Below are positions 42,657-51,665 of a stretch of 64,000 nucleotides of DNA, piece after piece. A program made the translations under genes and the position numbers. The first letter of the stretch is position 1. Each line of letters starts with the position of its first letter. The notes under the pieces are model-generated. The model was not told the origin of the DNA. It did no database searches and saw only the letters and a list, made by a program, of their open reading frames with translations. The stretch comes from an uncultured Tropicimonas sp. (GTDB taxonomy: Bacteria > Pseudomonadota > Alphaproteobacteria > Rhodobacterales > Rhodobacteraceae), in contig CANLZY010000011.1 in the NCBI GenBank assembly GCA_947495685.1, forward strand, positions 1 through 64,000. The letters are read 5' to 3'.

Positions 42657-45014
42657 TCACCCGGCCGCGGACTGCGAACAGAACTCGATCAGATCCTGAC
42701 ACGCATTGGCAAGCTGGGTCTCCAGCACCGTCAGCTTCACTGTGCCCACGGTCTGTGACGGATCGTCGGCCACGGCCTCGATGTCACGTGCATGGGCCGC
42801 GATCTCTGTCATTCCAAGCAGGCCCGAAGCCCCGGCAAGCGCATGCGCAGCAGAGGACACAACCTTGCGATCGCCTCCCGCGACGCCGGTGCGCAGGGTT
42901 TCAAGACGCCCCGGAGCCGTGTCGAGAAATGTCTGGACGATGCGCAGGCTGCGTTCCGGCCCAAGGTGTGACAGGTGTTTCCTGAGCAGCCCCAGGGTCT
43001 GCGCATCCTTTCCCGGCCTGTGCGCGCGGGCCCGTGCCCTGCCTTTGTCGGGCACCTGGCGCGAGATCACCCGGGACAGGTCATTGCCATCGTATGGCTT
43101 GGCAAGCACATCGTCCGGTCGTACCTGCCCAGCCGCCCCTGCCAGCAAGTCGTTGGCGGATGCCGTCACGATCACGATCGGGATGTCGGAATTTGGGCCA
43201 TGTGGCATGGCGCGAATCCTTTCGACCAGTTCCAGCCCCGAGACCCCCGGCATACGGTTATCACTCAGAACCAGGTCGAAACCCTGCCTTTCAAGGCACC
43301 GCAACGCGTGCTCTGCCGAGTCAACCGCCACCGCCTCGTGTCCGAGTCTGGCAAGGTACCCCTGGGCAATCTCGCGGTTGACCTCGTCATCGTCGACAAC
43401 AAGAATCCTCGCTCCGCAACTGGCAACCGGCGTCGGTCCTTCTGCAATCGACGCATCTGATTGCGCGGGGTCGAGCGGCAGGTCGATCTGGAACAGGCTG
43501 CCGCCACCTGGGTTGGGTCGGCAACGGATCTCACCCTGCATGCGGGACACGAACTTGCGACAGATCGCCAACCCCAGGCCGACTCCGCCCTTCAGGCTGT
43601 CGCCCCGACGGTCGTTCTGGGTGAACGGGTCGAACAGCCAGTCGGTCGGCCCGTCAGGCAGGCCGACGCCCGTGTCCGCCACTTCGAAACGGAACCTGCC
43701 CGTGGCCCCATCCGCAGAGGCCAGCGGCGACACACGCACGGTGACCGCGCCGGTTTCCGTGAACTTGATGGCGTTGTGCACGAGGTTCAGCAGGACCTGC
43801 CGGATCATCGACGTGTCCCCCTGCAGGCGCGCGGGCAATTCGGGGTCAATGCTGGTATCGAGCTTCAGGCCCTTTTCCACGGCGGGCCGCTCCACCACCA
43901 TCAAGACCTGCCGGACAAGCGCCGCAAGATCGAAATCTTCGCGCACCGCCGCGTGGCCACCAACCTCTGCCTGCGAGAAATCGAGGATATCCCCCACGAC
44001 CCCGGCGAGGAGCTCGCCGGATGAGATGATGCCCTCGACGTTGCGGGCCTGCTGCTCGCTCAGCCCTGTATCCCGCAGCAACCGCGCCAGCCCCAGCACC
44101 CCGGCGATCGGCGTGCGGATCTCGTGGCTCATCGTTGCGAGGAAGGTCGATTTTGCGTGGTCGGCGGCCTGTGCCCGCCGCAGGGCGCGCTTGTACTCGG
44201 ACACGTCGTTCAGGATGATCACCATGCCGTCGAACTTGCGGCTGACATCCAGCATCTTCTGGGTGTTCACGTTGAATTCGCGTGGTCCCGACAGGGTCTC
44301 GATGACCGTATCATAGCTGCCCTCCGAGGTTCCCTTGAGGATGGCAGCGATCTGCGAATTCAACAGTGGGCTCATCAAGGCGCCGTAATAGGACGCCCCC
44401 GGCGCCTCGTCTCCGCAGAACAGCCGCAGCGCGGCGTGGTTGAGGTGATTGGGCCGGTCCTCGGCATCCAGCAGGATCACCGGTTCGCGAATGCTCTCGA
44501 AGATCGTCAGATACTTGTTTTTCTCGTTGGTCAGGCGCTTGTTCTGCTCCTGCAGGGCGCGCAGGCGATCAACATTGGACGCCACATGCCATTCGCTGCA
44601 AAGCCCCATCTCCACCTGGTCGAAAAACTCCAGCACGTAGCCCCGAAGGCGTCTGCCATCGATCACCTCGATCGGGTTTTCGTCGATCAGGTCGAGGTAG
44701 GCGCGCCGGTAATACTTCAACAGGCCCAGAAAATCGACCAGTTGCACGCCGCGCTCGCGGTGGCGCATGGCCTGTTCGACCCCAAAGCCCACGATCTTTT
44801 CACGCGCCTCTCCAAAGCCGACATCGGAATTCGTCAACGTGTCGGCGGCGGCAATCGCTTCCAGGATCGGACCGGACAGGCCGCAGATCGAGGACCGCCA
44901 GGCTTCTCGCAAGGTGGAGGTGTTTTCCGAAAACCCCTGGACGACGGCGTAATGGACAACCCGGTCAACCAGCCAGTCCTCATTGTCGACAATCAGGGCT
45001 TCGAGTGTCTTCAC
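42657..45014 (-). CDS. torS: Hybrid sensor histidine kinase of the tor/dor system
   Basis: The 785-residue kinase has, in order: a soluble N-terminal sensor region (1-160) rich in helices, a coiled stretch then PAS-like domain (about 165-275, FESIREPVILLDAEDRP), HisKA with FLATMSHEIRTPIAGVLG (His near 296), HATPase with LNLVHNAIKFTETG, ADTGVGLPDG and KGGVGLGLAI, a receiver domain with ILVVDDDEVNRE and LSDNRMPG (Asp near 592), and an HPt domain with AAHALAGASGLLG (His near 727). The phosphorelay layout matches TorS/DorS, but no membrane helix is visible, so sensing is cytoplasmic or through a partner. The GTG start overlaps the stop of the cytochrome gene (GTGA). Confidence 0.85.
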   Translation of the reverse strand: MKTLEALIVDNEDWLVDRVVHYAVVQGFSENTSTLREAWRSSICGLSGPILEAIAAADTLTNSDVGFGEAREKIVGFGVEQAMRHRERGVQLVDFLGLLKYYRRAYLDLIDENPIEVIDGRRLRGYVLEFFDQVEMGLCSEWHVASNVDRLRALQEQNKRLTNEKNKYLTIFESIREPVILLDAEDRPNHLNHAALRLFCGDEAPGASYYGALMSPLLNSQIAAILKGTSEGSYDTVIETLSGPREFNVNTQKMLDVSRKFDGMVIILNDVSEYKRALRRAQAADHAKSTFLATMSHEIRTPIAGVLGLARLLRDTGLSEQQARNVEGIISSGELLAGVVGDILDFSQAEVGGHAAVREDFDLAALVRQVLMVVERPAVEKGLKLDTSIDPELPARLQGDTSMIRQVLLNLVHNAIKFTETGAVTVRVSPLASADGATGRFRFEVADTGVGLPDGPTDWLFDPFTQNDRRGDSLKGGVGLGLAICRKFVSRMQGEIRCRPNPGGGSLFQIDLPLDPAQSDASIAEGPTPVASCGARILVVDDDEVNREIAQGYLARLGHEAVAVDSAEHALRCLERQGFDLVLSDNRMPGVSGLELVERIRAMPHGPNSDIPIVIVTASANDLLAGAAGQVRPDDVLAKPYDGNDLSRVISRQVPDKGRARARAHRPGKDAQTLGLLRKHLSHLGPERSLRIVQTFLDTAPGRLETLRTGVAGGDRKVVSSAAHALAGASGLLGMTEIAAHARDIEAVADDPSQTVGTVKLTVLETQLANACQDLIEFCSQSAAG

Positions 45015-45700
45015 CTGTCACCTCCCGGCTGAACATTGTCCCGGTCCGCATCGGCGGCCTGCAGATCGATGGTATCGCTGGCGTGGTGTTGAAGGAAGGT
45101 CAGAATAAGTCCCTGGTCATCCTTCGGCAAGCCGGTGCGGGGGCCCATGACCTTGATGTGGCTGCGCCATTGATTGGCCGTGTAATTCGACGGCACGCGG
45201 CGTTCGTGGCAGGCGGTGCAGCGTTCCGAGAACAGTTCCCACGCCGCATCCCAGATCGGATCCAGCCCTGGCAGGGTGTTGCCGGCCGCGATCCACCCCT
45301 CGATCCGCATTCGGTTCCAGCGGATGGCCGTGTCCGGGTCGTCAACGCTGTCGAGCCGAACCATCCGTTCGATGGCGTCGGAATCCACCCGCGCCACAAG
45401 GATCCGCTTGCCCGGATAGGCAAACAGAACCCGTTCCGCCCCGTCCCGCGTCCATCCTTCGAGCGCCACCCTTTCGAATCCGTTCTCTGCAACGAGGACG
45501 GTCACTTCGCTTGCAACCGAGAGGGTCGCCAGCGGTACGGCGGTTGCCCTGGGAGAATCGGACAACGTCAGCGGGCCGGTCAAATAGGCGGTGTCGGCCA
45601 GGAGACTCGAGGCCCCAAGAAGGGCCAAGAATGGAAACACGACAAGGCCACGCCAAAGCGCGGCCAAGCCGGGGAAGAAATGCGACATCAACGTCACCAT
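45011..45700 (-). CDS. Monoheme cytochrome resembling the TorC C-terminal domain
   Basis: The 229-residue protein has an N-terminal export/anchor helix (GLVVFPFLALLGASSLL), a beta-rich middle (about 35-140) and one heme motif CTACH near residue 167. The segment from the heme onward (YTANQWRSHIKVM, then LTFLQHHASDT) parallels the end of TorC in this window (CGTCH, LANQWIGALNAM, LQKYLQMHASDT). It thus looks like a free-standing copy of the TorC C-terminal domain. In E. coli that domain, in apo form, restrains the TorS sensor. Coupling by GTGA to the kinase gene suggests a regulatory or redox-sensing role, which is inference. Confidence 0.8.
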   Translation of the reverse strand: MVTLMSHFFPGLAALWRGLVVFPFLALLGASSLLADTAYLTGPLTLSDSPRATAVPLATLSVASEVTVLVAENGFERVALEGWTRDGAERVLFAYPGKRILVARVDSDAIERMVRLDSVDDPDTAIRWNRMRIEGWIAAGNTLPGLDPIWDAAWELFSERCTACHERRVPSNYTANQWRSHIKVMGPRTGLPKDDQGLILTFLQHHASDTIDLQAADADRDNVQPGGDR

Positions 45701-45757
45701 GTTCGTTTTGACACGCTCTGACCGGGGGCGACTGCCCGCCCCCGGTCAAGGTTCGCG

Positions 45758-48223
45758 TCAGCCCTCGGCGGGGGCGGTGAATACATGGAGGGCCGGAGCC
45801 TCGCCAGTGTATTTTTCGAAGTCGGCAATGGCCGTGTGCCCGCAGTTGCCCTGCGCAAGGCTCGACGTGCCGATGCCCACGGTCAGGGTGTTGACGTCGC
45901 CATACACATCCAGCGCGCCCGGTTCCCCGTTCAATGCCGGGTCGTACCAGCCACCTTCGGAGACAAGGATCACGTTCGGACGGATCTCGTCGGTGACAAC
46001 CGCACCGGCCAGCATCTGACCACGATCGTTGAAGATCCGCACGATATCGCCGTCGACAATGCCCTTTGCGGCCGCGTCCACCGGGTTGATCATGCAGGGC
46101 TCACGCCCCGACACCGCATAGGTCTCGCGCAGCTTGGTCCCGCAGAGTTGCGAGTGCAGCCGCGAGTTCGGGTGTGCGGAGTTGACGTGGAACGGGAACT
46201 TGGCGTTGTCACCACCCAGACGTTCGATCGGTTCCATCCACATCGGGTGCGGCGGGCAATCGTCATAGCCCATCTTTTCGATGTTTTTGGAATAGATCTC
46301 GATCAGGCCCGTGGGCGTGCCCAGCGGCTCCAGAAGCGGGTCTTCGCGGAAGTCGGCATACCGCACGAACTGTCGGCTGGACTCGGGGATCTCGAACTCG
46401 ATGATGCCCTTCTCCCAGAACTCGTCGAAGGACGGCACCTCGATTCCACGTGCCGGTGCCTGTTCCGCAGCCGACTCGTAGAAGCCCTTGATCCAGGCCA
46501 TCTCGTCCTTGCCTTCGGTAAACGCATCCCGCGCGCCGAGTTTTTCGGAGATATCGGCGAAGATGTCGAAATCGTTGCGGGCTTCGAACACCGGGTCGAT
46601 GACCTTCTTCATCGCCACGATCGCGCGGGCCGAGTAGTCGCCCACGTTCTCGATGTCGTTGCGTTCGTAGGCAGAGGTGGCCGGCAGGACGATGTCCGCA
46701 AACCGCGCCGTCGGGGTCCACTGGAAGTCTTGCACGACAACTGTTTCCAGCTTCTTCCAGGCCTCGATCAGAGCCGGCGTACCGGGATGGTGTGCAAACG
46801 GGTTGCCGCCCACCCAGTAGACCATCTTGACCTCGGGATAGGCCTGCGTCTTGCCGTTGAAATTGAAGTCCGAACCCGGGTTCATGATCATGTCGACCAC
46901 GCGCGAGACCGGAATGGAGGCTGCACCGGCATCGGTCATCCAGGCCGCGCCGTCCACGGCTCCGCCGCCGTCACCGATACCGGGCAACGTGATGGAGTTG
47001 GCCGAGGGAGCACCACCATTGGCATAGTGATAGCTGAGGCCGAAGCCACCGCCCGGCAGACCGATCTGACCCAGCATAGAGGCCAGCGTGACCAGCATCC
47101 AGTGCGCTTGCTCGCCGTGGTGCTGACGCTGGATCGACCAGCCACTCGACAGCATCGTGCGGTTGGATTGGAACAGGCGCGCCAGGTCCTTGATCGTGTC
47201 GGCAGGCACCTCGCAGATTTCAGAGGCCCATTCTGCCGTCTTCGGCACGCCATCGCTTTCACCCGTCAGGTACGGCAGGAACTTGTCGAAGCCGGAGGTG
47301 TTGTTCTCCAGGAAGTCCTCGTCATGCAGCCCTTCGCTGTACAGCGTGTGCGCCACACCCAGCATCATCGCCACGTCGGTGTGCGGCCGGATCGGGATCC
47401 ATTCGGCATCGAAGAACTGAGCCGTCTTCGACCGCCACGGGTCGATGCAGATAACCTTCTTGCCGGTCTTCTTGAAGTCTTCCAGGCCGATATAGCCATC
47501 GTGATCGGCCACGGTCCAGGCAATCTGGTTGGTGCGGACCGGATCAGCGCCCCAGAAAACCAGCACGTCCGTCGATTCCACCACAACGGGCCAGACGGTC
47601 TGCTGTTCGTAGACTTCAAGCGTGCCCATCACGTGGGGCATGATCACCTGTGACGCGCCGGTGGAGTAGTCGCCCGACGAGTTCACGAACGAGCCATTCA
47701 GGCCGAGGTTCAGCATCCGCCGCATCAGGTTCTGGCAATTGTGCAGCTTGCCCGAGCTTTTCCAGCCGTACGAGCCGCCAAAGATGCCGGTTTGGCCGTA
47801 GGTTTCGGACACCCGCGTCAGCTCGCCACTGACAAGGCTGAGCGCCTCGTCCCAGGTCACGCGGACGAAATCGCCGGTGCCACGGGTTTCAGGACTGGCG
47901 CCAGCGCCGCCTTCAAGGAAGGCGCGGCGCACCATCGGATACTTGATACGAGAGGGCGACATCACGGAATCCATGATGCCCGGCAGTTGGTGGCTGGGAT
48001 GTGGGTCGCCTTCCCATGGGCGCACGTCCGTCCACTGGCCGCCTTCGACCTTGGCGTAGAACACACCCCAGTGCGACCCGGTCAGAACCTCCCCGTCCAT
48101 GCCTGCCGCACGGGCGGCGCCTGCCTGCAGCCAGGCCGGTGCAAGCACCCCAAGCGCCCCCATGGCCGTTGCGCCCCTGAGCACGCTGCGTCTCGTAATC
48201 TCTGTATAGCCCTTGCCGGACAT
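45758..48223 (-). CDS. torA: TMAO/DMSO reductase, molybdopterin enzyme (TorA/DorA)
   Basis: The 821-residue periplasmic reductase has a Tat signal (TRRSVLRGATAMGALG), then the TorA/DorA sequence: GSHWGVFYAKVEGGQW near 50, the molybdenum-ligand serine in SGDYSTGASQVIMPH near 188, WGADPVRTNQIAW near 220 and KVICIDPWRSKTAQF near 255. It reduces TMAO or DMSO at a bis-MGD centre, without iron-sulfur clusters, with electrons from TorC. GGAGG precedes the ATG at 48223. It follows torD after 181 bp that carry an array of TorR-box-like repeats, so it has its own promoter. Confidence 0.9.
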   Translation of the reverse strand: MSGKGYTEITRRSVLRGATAMGALGVLAPAWLQAGAARAAGMDGEVLTGSHWGVFYAKVEGGQWTDVRPWEGDPHPSHQLPGIMDSVMSPSRIKYPMVRRAFLEGGAGASPETRGTGDFVRVTWDEALSLVSGELTRVSETYGQTGIFGGSYGWKSSGKLHNCQNLMRRMLNLGLNGSFVNSSGDYSTGASQVIMPHVMGTLEVYEQQTVWPVVVESTDVLVFWGADPVRTNQIAWTVADHDGYIGLEDFKKTGKKVICIDPWRSKTAQFFDAEWIPIRPHTDVAMMLGVAHTLYSEGLHDEDFLENNTSGFDKFLPYLTGESDGVPKTAEWASEICEVPADTIKDLARLFQSNRTMLSSGWSIQRQHHGEQAHWMLVTLASMLGQIGLPGGGFGLSYHYANGGAPSANSITLPGIGDGGGAVDGAAWMTDAGAASIPVSRVVDMIMNPGSDFNFNGKTQAYPEVKMVYWVGGNPFAHHPGTPALIEAWKKLETVVVQDFQWTPTARFADIVLPATSAYERNDIENVGDYSARAIVAMKKVIDPVFEARNDFDIFADISEKLGARDAFTEGKDEMAWIKGFYESAAEQAPARGIEVPSFDEFWEKGIIEFEIPESSRQFVRYADFREDPLLEPLGTPTGLIEIYSKNIEKMGYDDCPPHPMWMEPIERLGGDNAKFPFHVNSAHPNSRLHSQLCGTKLRETYAVSGREPCMINPVDAAAKGIVDGDIVRIFNDRGQMLAGAVVTDEIRPNVILVSEGGWYDPALNGEPGALDVYGDVNTLTVGIGTSSLAQGNCGHTAIADFEKYTGEAPALHVFTAPAEG

Positions 48224-48338
48224 GGTCTGCCCTCCGCTGTTACGCTCTATCACTCCAATTGCGCATAGAGGCGTCCACTGGGCCGTTGCAGACCCCTGAA
48301 TCGCAGCCTCGCGCATGGGAAAAGTCTATTGCGAGGGT

Positions 48339-48398
48339 GTAAACAACGTTCCGGAGGGCAGTGAACCACGTGTAAAATTCTGTAAACACGATGTAAAC
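48339..48398 (-). promoter_or_regulatory. Array of TorR-box-like heptamers upstream of torA
   Basis: On the plus strand TGTAAAC occurs at 48339, 48381 and 48392, TGTAAAA at 48371, and a variant AGTGAAC at 48360. Steps are 21, 11, 10 and 11 bases, i.e. about one helical turn or multiples. The array ends six bases before the torD stop and lies 116 bp upstream of the torA start. The same geometry recurs in front of torC. TorR/DorR response regulators bind direct repeats in known tor/dor promoters, so these are the probable binding sites. Confidence 0.75.
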
Positions 48399-48404
48399 AA
48401 GGGC

Positions 48405-49028
48405 TCAGACCCCTGGCTGCTCACGGGTGGATCGAACCTCGACAAACCGCAACCACCCCAATGTGGCGGTGCCCAACTCCCGATAGAGCGGGACAGGGGA
48501 CAACCGGGTGCACAGGGCAGCCAAGGTCGGCACCCAAGGCAACAGGTGATCGCGCAGAAATGTCTGTTCGTCCTGGACGTCCGGCACAGTGGTCACGGCG
48601 AGTTCGGCAAGAATGCCAAGCTGGATGCCGATGTGATCCGCCGGCTCGTTGAAGCCCGGTGGCACGCACAATCCCAACTGCTCCAGAACCGCCGAGGTCT
48701 GACGCGCCGTTTCCTGCATCAGCAGGCCCCGGTCGCTGAGATAGGCCGACGCGTACAAGGGAACAGAACGCGGCCCGCCGGTCAGGAACAACTGTCCATA
48801 CGCGGCCGCCAGATCGAGCCGGACGGTCTCTGGCCTCGCGTCCCGGGCCGCCTCTTCCCGCAACGCCGTCACCAACCCGGACAGTGCCGGGATGTCGTCA
48901 AGAGTGTGAAGGAAGCTCTTGCCGGCGTCGCCGCGGTAGAGGTCCAGGGTGGCAAGGTCCATCTCCTGCAACCACAGCCCTGCCAGCCATCGTCCGATTT
49001 CCTGCCGCGTGGCTGCATTGGCTTGCAT
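48405..49028 (-). CDS. torD: TorD-family chaperone for TorA
   Basis: The 207-residue, mostly helical cytoplasmic protein matches TorD/DorD: RLDLAAAYGQLFLTGGPRSVPLYASAYLSDRGLL is split over residues 70-103, and EPADHIGIQLGILAEL near 127 is the conserved EPxDH motif region. It binds the Tat signal of apo-TorA and helps insert the molybdenum cofactor. The gene lies between torC and torA, 13 bp after the torC stop, with GGGAG nine bases before the ATG. Confidence 0.88.
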   Translation of the reverse strand: MQANAATRQEIGRWLAGLWLQEMDLATLDLYRGDAGKSFLHTLDDIPALSGLVTALREEAARDARPETVRLDLAAAYGQLFLTGGPRSVPLYASAYLSDRGLLMQETARQTSAVLEQLGLCVPPGFNEPADHIGIQLGILAELAVTTVPDVQDEQTFLRDHLLPWVPTLAALCTRLSPVPLYRELGTATLGWLRFVEVRSTREQPGV

Positions 49029-49041
49029 GTCCGTTGTCTCC

Positions 49042-50214
49042 CTAATGATGTGCGTCGGCGCCGCCAGTGTCGCTGGCGTGCATTTGCAGGTATTTCTGCA
49101 GGAAGCGGTATTGCTCCTTGTCGAGCGGGATGAAGCGTTTCATTGCGTTCAACGCGCCAATCCACTGGTTGGCGAGCATGTGTTCGGGCGGCACCGTCGA
49201 GTGGCAGGTGCCACAGCTGGCATTGTTCATCTCGGCGCCATAGGCCCAGAGGTCATCGATGCTGTCCACGAGGTCGGCCTTGTCCACCCAACCGTCGAGG
49301 GTCACCTTGTGCCAGACCAGTTCCGTATCGGGGTCGGTCTCGGTGGAGGAACGCGCGATCCGGGCGATCGCGTCCTTCTTGGCCGTCGCGGTAAAGATCC
49401 GCTGGCCCCGCAACTCGTAGATCACCTTGTCGACCTCGTCCTGTTGCCAGCCATCAATCTGCACCTGCAGAACATCGCCCTTTCGATCCAGCACCTTGAG
49501 GTGGCTGGCCGCGAGGATCTGCCCGTTCGCTGCATCGCCGGCCTTTGCGTCCTCGGCACTGGCGAAATAGGGCTTCGTCTGCAGCACATAGAGTTCATCC
49601 GCCTTTGCACCTTGCTGCACGGCCTCTGCCTGCAGGTCCTCGAACATCTTCTTGTAGCCCTGCGACATGTCGGGAAGCTTGTGGGCGATCCCCTTGTGAC
49701 AATCGATACAGGTGTCGCCGTTGGCGAATCCGGCCTGCATCTGCTTGGCCGCTTCGGGGGTCTGCAATTCGAAGTCCATCGCATGTTCGACATGGCAAGC
49801 GCGGCATTCGCGGGAATCGGTGGCTTCCATGTAGTCCCAGACGCGCTCGGCCATCTCCAACCGATGCGTCTCGTATTTCTCCGGCGTGTCGATCTTGCCC
49901 TTCCAGGAACTGTAGAGTTCGCCGATCGCCTGATAGTGGTCAACGACCATCGGCACGAAAGGCTTGGGAACGTGGCAGTCCGCGCATCCGGCCTGCACGC
50001 CCGAGGCGTTGGAAAAATGCGGCGATTGCTTGTACTCCTCGTAGGCCGGCGTCAATTCGTGGCACGAAACACAGAACTCGGTGCTCTCGGTATGTTCGAC
50101 GGCCTTGTGGACGCCCACCAGCAGCAGCATTCCGACGAACACGCCGATTATCAACAGAAAGCCTGTCGACAGAGCACCTGACGGGGTCCGCAGCCAGTTC
50201 CAGATCTTCTTCAT
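49042..50214 (-). CDS. torC: Pentaheme c-type cytochrome TorC/DorC
   Basis: The 390-residue protein has an N-terminal membrane anchor (GFLLIIGVFVGMLLLVGV) and five heme motifs: CVSCH, CADCH, CRACH, CIDCH in the NapC/NirT-like half (residues about 48-170), and CGTCH near 348 in the C-terminal domain. It passes electrons from quinol to TorA in the periplasm. The HLKVLD to GWVDKADLV middle forms a beta-rich linker. ATG at 50214 (with AAGGA eight bases upstream) is chosen over GTG at 50217. It is the first gene of torC-torD-torA and is divergent from torR. Confidence 0.9.
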   Translation of the reverse strand: MKKIWNWLRTPSGALSTGFLLIIGVFVGMLLLVGVHKAVEHTESTEFCVSCHELTPAYEEYKQSPHFSNASGVQAGCADCHVPKPFVPMVVDHYQAIGELYSSWKGKIDTPEKYETHRLEMAERVWDYMEATDSRECRACHVEHAMDFELQTPEAAKQMQAGFANGDTCIDCHKGIAHKLPDMSQGYKKMFEDLQAEAVQQGAKADELYVLQTKPYFASAEDAKAGDAANGQILAASHLKVLDRKGDVLQVQIDGWQQDEVDKVIYELRGQRIFTATAKKDAIARIARSSTETDPDTELVWHKVTLDGWVDKADLVDSIDDLWAYGAEMNNASCGTCHSTVPPEHMLANQWIGALNAMKRFIPLDKEQYRFLQKYLQMHASDTGGADAHH

Positions 50215-50294
50215 CACGCAGTCCTTCGGTCAACAGCTTTGTGCCACGGCGACGCACTGCGACCTGTGGCTTTGGCACATCCATACGCCCCGGC

Positions 50295-50355
50295 TGTAAA
50301 TCCGCTGTTGTTTGGATTTGAACCGGCTGTAGAAATTTGTAAACGTGATGTGAAC
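50295..50355. promoter_or_regulatory. Array of TorR-box-like heptamers between torC and torR
   Basis: Plus-strand heptamers are TGTAAAT at 50295, TTTGAAC at 50317, TGTAGAA at 50328, TGTAAAC at 50338 and TGTGAAC at 50349; steps of 22, 11, 10 and 11 bases repeat the torA array almost exactly. A weaker TGTTGTT at 50306 would fill the one missing turn. The array is 81 bp upstream of torC and ends 18 bp before the torR ATG, next to its Shine-Dalgarno GGGAGGTGA. It could therefore activate torC and occlude torR (autorepression, as known for E. coli TorR). Confidence 0.75.
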
Positions 50356-50372
50356 AGGGAGGTGACCAATCG

Positions 50373-51107
50373 ATGGATGTGCCAAAGCGCGTTCTGATCG
50401 TCGAGGACGATCCTACAAGCCTGGAACTCATGGCCAGCTATTTCGAGGTCGAAGGGTTCCGGGTGACGCGCGCCTCGGATGGCAACGAGATGGACATCGC
50501 CCTGCGCAAGGTGGACGTGGACCTGCTCTGCCTGGACCTGCGCCTGCCGGGAAGAGACGGGTTGAGCCTGCTGAGGGAACTTCGCCGAACTTCGGACCTG
50601 CCGGTCATCGTCATCAGTTCAAAGACCGAGGACATCGACCGGATCGTGGCGCTTGAAATCGGCGCCGACGACTATCTCGACAAGCCATACAATCCGCGGG
50701 AGCTTCTGGCACGGGCCAACAATATCCTTCGGCGGGTCGGCCGCTCGGAGCAAAAGGAACCGGTGGTCGCAACCGCGGCCTATCAGTTTCGCGGCTGGAC
50801 CCTCGATCCGGCGTCGCGTCGCCTGACATCACCGGACGGAACCGATGTGCACCTGACCCGCGGCGAGTTCGAACTGCTGCTGGCACTGGTACGGCACCGT
50901 GGGCGGGTGATGCAGCGCGACACGCTTCTGGACGCGCTCAGCGGACGGGGGCGCGACCCATTCGACCGAACAGTGGATGTGCTGGTCGGTCGTCTGCGCA
51001 AGAAGATCGAGCGAGACCCCAAGGATCCAGAACTCATCATCACGGTTCACGGCATCGGCTATGTGTTTCTGGAACCACGCAACACACCTGCATCCTCGGA
51101 CGCCTGA
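50373..51107 (+). CDS. torR: OmpR-type response regulator TorR/DorR
   Basis: The 244-residue protein has a receiver domain (1-120) with acidic pocket VEDDPTS, phospho-Asp in LLCLDLRLPGRDGL near 54, VISSKTED (Thr/Ser switch) and the Lys of YLDKPYNPREL near 105. A winged-helix DNA-binding domain follows (about 130-235), with VHLTRGEFELLLALVRHRGRV and the recognition helix GRGRDPFDRTVDVLVGRL. It should receive phosphate from the hybrid kinase at 42657 and bind the TGTAAAC-type arrays. It is divergent from torC. Confidence 0.9.
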   Translation: MDVPKRVLIVEDDPTSLELMASYFEVEGFRVTRASDGNEMDIALRKVDVDLLCLDLRLPGRDGLSLLRELRRTSDLPVIVISSKTEDIDRIVALEIGADDYLDKPYNPRELLARANNILRRVGRSEQKEPVVATAAYQFRGWTLDPASRRLTSPDGTDVHLTRGEFELLLALVRHRGRVMQRDTLLDALSGRGRDPFDRTVDVLVGRLRKKIERDPKDPELIITVHGIGYVFLEPRNTPASSDA

Positions 51108-51182
51108 CGGCCCCGCAACGGCGCCTGCCCTGGCCTGACCACCTGCGCTTGATGTTGACGTTCGGCTGTCACGTAGACGAAA

Positions 51183-51665
51183 TCAACGTTCCTTCAGCAA
51201 CTTGTTGATCACGCCCTGCTTGCGCGGCTTGTTTGCCAGTGACAGCAGGATATCGCGCAGTTCAGGTTCGTTCACACGCCTTGCCGCACCCTTCAGGCTG
51301 AACCAGCGACGTTTCCGTTGGCCCCGCTCCTTCCAGTGTTTTTTCAGGCGCAATACAATCATCGGATAGAGTTGCACCCGAACCGGAACGCTGCTGCCGT
51401 CTTCGAGCAGCTTGTCATACGAGTATTCCCCGATCAGGTCCGACCCGATGGAGCCAACGGCCCCGGCCTCCTCAAGAGCCTCGATCTCGGCAGCGTGCCA
51501 AGGCTTCTTGCCATCCATCATCCAGCCCTTGGGCATCACCCATCGTCCCGTTTCCCGGGACGTGATCATCAGAACCCTTGGCGCGCGCTTGTCATCGTAC
51601 CGGAGCGGCAGTGCCGCGGTCTGCAGGACAACCTTGTGTCCCTTGTTCGGTTTTCGGTCGGACAT
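51183..51665 (-). CDS. Nudix hydrolase
   Basis: The 160-residue protein has a Nudix box spread over residues about 45-70: MPKGWMMDGKKPWHAAEIEALEEAGAVG is split here into PKGWMMDGKKPWHAAE and IEALEEAGAVG. The catalytic EALEEAG core is present; the usual Arg of the REUxEE motif is Ile, as in a common alphaproteobacterial subgroup. Nudix enzymes cleave nucleoside-diphosphate-linked compounds; the substrate here is unknown. GRWVMPKGW and the basic C-terminus (KPRKQGVINKLLKER) are also typical. ATG at 51665 gives normal family length; the longer upstream frame does not. Confidence 0.82.
   Translation of the reverse strand: MSDRKPNKGHKVVLQTAALPLRYDDKRAPRVLMITSRETGRWVMPKGWMMDGKKPWHAAEIEALEEAGAVGSIGSDLIGEYSYDKLLEDGSSVPVRVQLYPMIVLRLKKHWKERGQRKRRWFSLKGAARRVNEPELRDILLSLANKPRKQGVINKLLKER

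Noticed and set aside
45785-47653. 622-codon open frame on the plus strand
   Set aside because: Antisense to torA; no signal peptide, domain or ribosome-binding site.
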